DNA of 9,582 nt from Fodinibacter sp045807225 (GTDB taxonomy: Bacteria > Actinomycetota > Actinomycetes > Actinomycetales > Dermatophilaceae), in contig JBJMHU010000153.1 of the NCBI GenBank assembly GCA_045807225.1, positions 1-9,582 on the forward strand, read 5' to 3'. Position numbers and translations under genes: made by a program. The notes beneath the pieces were generated by a model, which searched no databases, had not been told where the DNA came from, and was given only the letters and a program-made list of their open reading frames with translations. Shown here piece after piece: positions 8,082-9,582 of the stretch. Each line of letters opens with the position of its first letter. Within the stretch, counting starts at the first letter, position 1.

Positions 8082-8217
8082 GCTCGGGCCTCCGGGGGGC
8101 AGGTACGTGGACCGCGCGGAGCGCGCGGGCACCTAGACTAGAGGCCGACTGCCCGTCGCCGTGCCTTCCCTGCGCACCCTTGACGTGCGCGTCCGCCCCG
8201 TCCCGAAAGGCCAGACC
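8082..8217. promoter_or_regulatory. divergent intergenic region with possible promoters
   Basis: This is the only sizeable non-coding stretch (136 bp), and both flanking genes read outward from it. CTAGACTAG (8133-8141) is a rare A/T-containing patch offering TAGACT (+ strand, 8134-8139) and TAGTCT (minus strand, 8135-8140) as -10 candidates. A partial -35, TGGACC, is at 8108-8113 on the + strand with a long 20-nt spacer; no clear -35 is seen for the minus strand. CCGCGCG/CGCGCGG arms (8112-8118, 8122-8128) form a short GC-only hairpin in the leader of the peptidase gene. The ABC-F ribosome site GAAAGG is at 8205-8210. Confidence 0.35.
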
Positions 8218-9582
8218 GTGATCACCGCTGCCTCCGTCGAGCTGCGCGCGGGCTCCCGCCTGCTGCTCGACGCCGCATCGTTCCGGGTGGCCCCGGGCGA
8301 CCGGGTGGGGCTGGTCGGCCGCAACGGCGCGGGGAAGACCACGCTGACCAAGGCCCTGGCCGGGGTCAGCCAGCCCGCCGCCGGCACGATCACCCGCAGC
8401 GGCGAGGTGGGCTACCTGCCGCAGGACCCGCGCACCGGCGACCTGCACATCACCGCCCGTGACCGGGTGCTCTCGGCCCGCGGGCTCGACACCATCGTGC
8501 GCGACCTGCGTGCCGCCGAGCAGGCGATGGCCAGCGAGACCGGCGAGAAGCAGGACAAGGCGATGCGCCGCTACGGCCGCCTCGAGGCCGAGTTCACGGC
8601 GGCCGGCGGGTATGCCGCCGAGTCCGAGGCCGCCCAGATCGCCGGTGCCCTCGGGCTCGACGAGCGGGTGCTGGGCCAGGAGCTGGGCACGCTCTCCGGT
8701 GGCCAGCGCCGCCGCATCGAGCTGACCCGCATCCTGTTCTCCGGCGCCGAGACCCTGCTCCTCGACGAGCCGACCAACCACCTCGACGCCGACTCGATCG
8801 CCTGGCTGCGCGACCACCTCAAGGGCTACCGCGGGGGTCTCGTGGTCATCTCGCACGACGTCGAGCTGCTCGACGCCGTGGTCAACAAGGTGTTCCACCT
8901 CGACGCCAACCGCGGGGAGCTCGACCAGTACAACCTGGGCTGGAAGGCCTACCTCCTGCAGCGCGAGACCGACGAGCGCCGGCGCAAGCGCGAGCGGGCC
9001 AACGCCGAGAAGAAGGCCTCGGTGCTGATGGCCCAGGCCGACAAGATGCGGGCCAAGGCCACCAAGACCGTCGCCGCCCAGAACATGGCCCGCCGCGCCG
9101 AGCGGCTGCTGAGCGGCCTCGAGGCCGAGCGCACCCACGACAAGGTCGCCAAGCTGCGCTTCCCGAAGCCCTCGCCGTGCGGCAAGACGCCGCTGCGCGC
9201 CAGCGGCCTCTCGCGCTCCTACGGGTCGCAGGAGGTCTTCACCGACGTCGACCTCGCCATCGACCGTGGGTCTCGCGTCGTCGTGCTGGGCCTCAACGGC
9301 GCCGGCAAGACCACCCTGCTGCGCATGCTGGCCGGTGTCGACAGCCCCGACACCGGCCAGGTCGAGCCCGGGCACGGCCTGAAGATCGGCTACTACGCGC
9401 AGGAGCACGAGAACCTCGACGTCGGGCGCACCGTGCTCGAGAACATGAAGTCGGCCGCACCCGACCTCGGCGAGACCGACGTGCGCAAGGTGCTCGGCTC
9501 GTTCCTGTTCAGCGGCGACGACGTCGAGAAGCCGGCAGCGGTGCTCTCCGGCGGGGAGAAGACGCGGCTGGCGCTGGCCGCG
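8218..9582 (+). CDS. ABC-F family ATPase, 3' end outside the window
   Basis: This gene encodes a soluble tandem-ATPase protein of the ABC-F family; such proteins bind the ribosome E site and act in translation control or in protection from ribosome-targeting antibiotics. The 455 visible residues include the first Walker A GRNGAGKTT (34-42), Gln69 in YLPQD, LSGGQ (159-163), Walker B with LLDEPTNHLD (181-190) and ISHD (211-214). A charged linker rich in Arg, Lys and Ala (about 250-315, KMRAKATK) follows, then the second Walker A GLNGAGKTT (358-366) and the second signature LSGGE (443-447). The second Walker B and C-terminus lie beyond the edge. There is no membrane domain. GTG 8218 gives the usual ITA.ELRAG start and has GAAAGG 7 nt upstream. 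The housekeeping-like sequence and non-resistance context suggest a core actinobacterial paralogue rather than a specific resistance factor (inference). Confidence 0.93.
   Translation, partial: MITAASVELRAGSRLLLDAASFRVAPGDRVGLVGRNGAGKTTLTKALAGVSQPAAGTITRSGEVGYLPQDPRTGDLHITARDRVLSARGLDTIVRDLRAAEQAMASETGEKQDKAMRRYGRLEAEFTAAGGYAAESEAAQIAGALGLDERVLGQELGTLSGGQRRRIELTRILFSGAETLLLDEPTNHLDADSIAWLRDHLKGYRGGLVVISHDVELLDAVVNKVFHLDANRGELDQYNLGWKAYLLQRETDERRRKRERANAEKKASVLMAQADKMRAKATKTVAAQNMARRAERLLSGLEAERTHDKVAKLRFPKPSPCGKTPLRASGLSRSYGSQEVFTDVDLAIDRGSRVVVLGLNGAGKTTLLRMLAGVDSPDTGQVEPGHGLKIGYYAQEHENLDVGRTVLENMKSAAPDLGETDVRKVLGSFLFSGDDVEKPAAVLSGGEKTRLALAA

Noticed and set aside
8112..8128. GC-only inverted repeat as a riboswitch or attenuator
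   Set aside because: Seven-bp arms of alternating C and G are common by chance in this DNA and no riboswitch consensus or leader peptide is visible.
8082..8132. N-terminal extension of the zinc metallopeptidase to position 8132
   Set aside because: The ATG at 8081 has a good GGAGG at 7 nt and gives the family N-terminus; the extension adds unrelated residues and covers the ribosome site.
7072..9408. Minus-strand open frame of 778 codons across the VLRF1, peptidase and ABC-F genes
   Set aside because: It crosses three recognisable genes in a different frame, including the peptidase on its own strand, and its composition is that of a GC-rich shadow.

Overview
The window is GC-rich actinobacterial-type DNA that is almost entirely coding. 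Its core is a SUF iron-sulfur cluster assembly operon. On the + strand, in order, it holds: the 3' part of an IscU/SufU-like scaffold gene (1-372), a Rieske ferredoxin gene (422-772), sufB (772-2214), sufD (2215-3420), a second Rieske gene (3417-3758), sufC (3763-4536), sufS (4538-5833), a complete sufU (5833-6279) and a sufT-like DUF59 gene (6276-6620). Most junctions from the first Rieske gene to sufT overlap by 1-4 nt or abut, so the genes are very probably co-transcribed and translationally coupled. In pathway terms, SufS takes sulfur from cysteine, SufU accepts and relays it, SufB-SufC-SufD is the ATP-driven scaffold, SufT helps cluster maturation or delivery, and the Rieske proteins could supply or sense electrons.

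Downstream, 14 nt after sufT, is a gene for a VLRF1/eRF1-like putative peptidyl-tRNA hydrolase (6635-7156). It converges, with a 10-nt gap, on a minus-strand membrane-anchored neutral zinc metallopeptidase of the YpfJ family (7167-8081). A divergent intergenic region (8082-8217) follows, and then an ABC-F ATPase gene (8218 on) that runs off the window end.

The main oddity is that the window looks like two genomes joined inside sufB. From the left edge to about 1490, A/T-ending codons are fairly common; from about 1492 to the end they are rare. The scaffold gene and the Rieske gene each occur twice, once on either side of sufB, and the two scaffolds belong to different length classes. The join lies in the most conserved part of sufB. 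A chimeric assembly, or less likely a real homologous recombination or operon transfer, explains this better than an ordinary duplication. The right-hand part looks like a Micrococcales-type actinobacterium (Intrasporangiaceae-like by protein and codon character). The left part looks like a different, less codon-biased actinobacterial or Chloroflexi/Thermoleophilia-like lineage. Both assignments are inferences from memory of family sequences.

A probable Rrf2/IscR-type operator with promoter elements precedes the first Rieske gene. I see no CRISPR array, tRNA, rRNA, insertion sequence or attachment site. Apart from the possible chimera, the gene content is a recognisable SUF operon and neighbours, not a new system.
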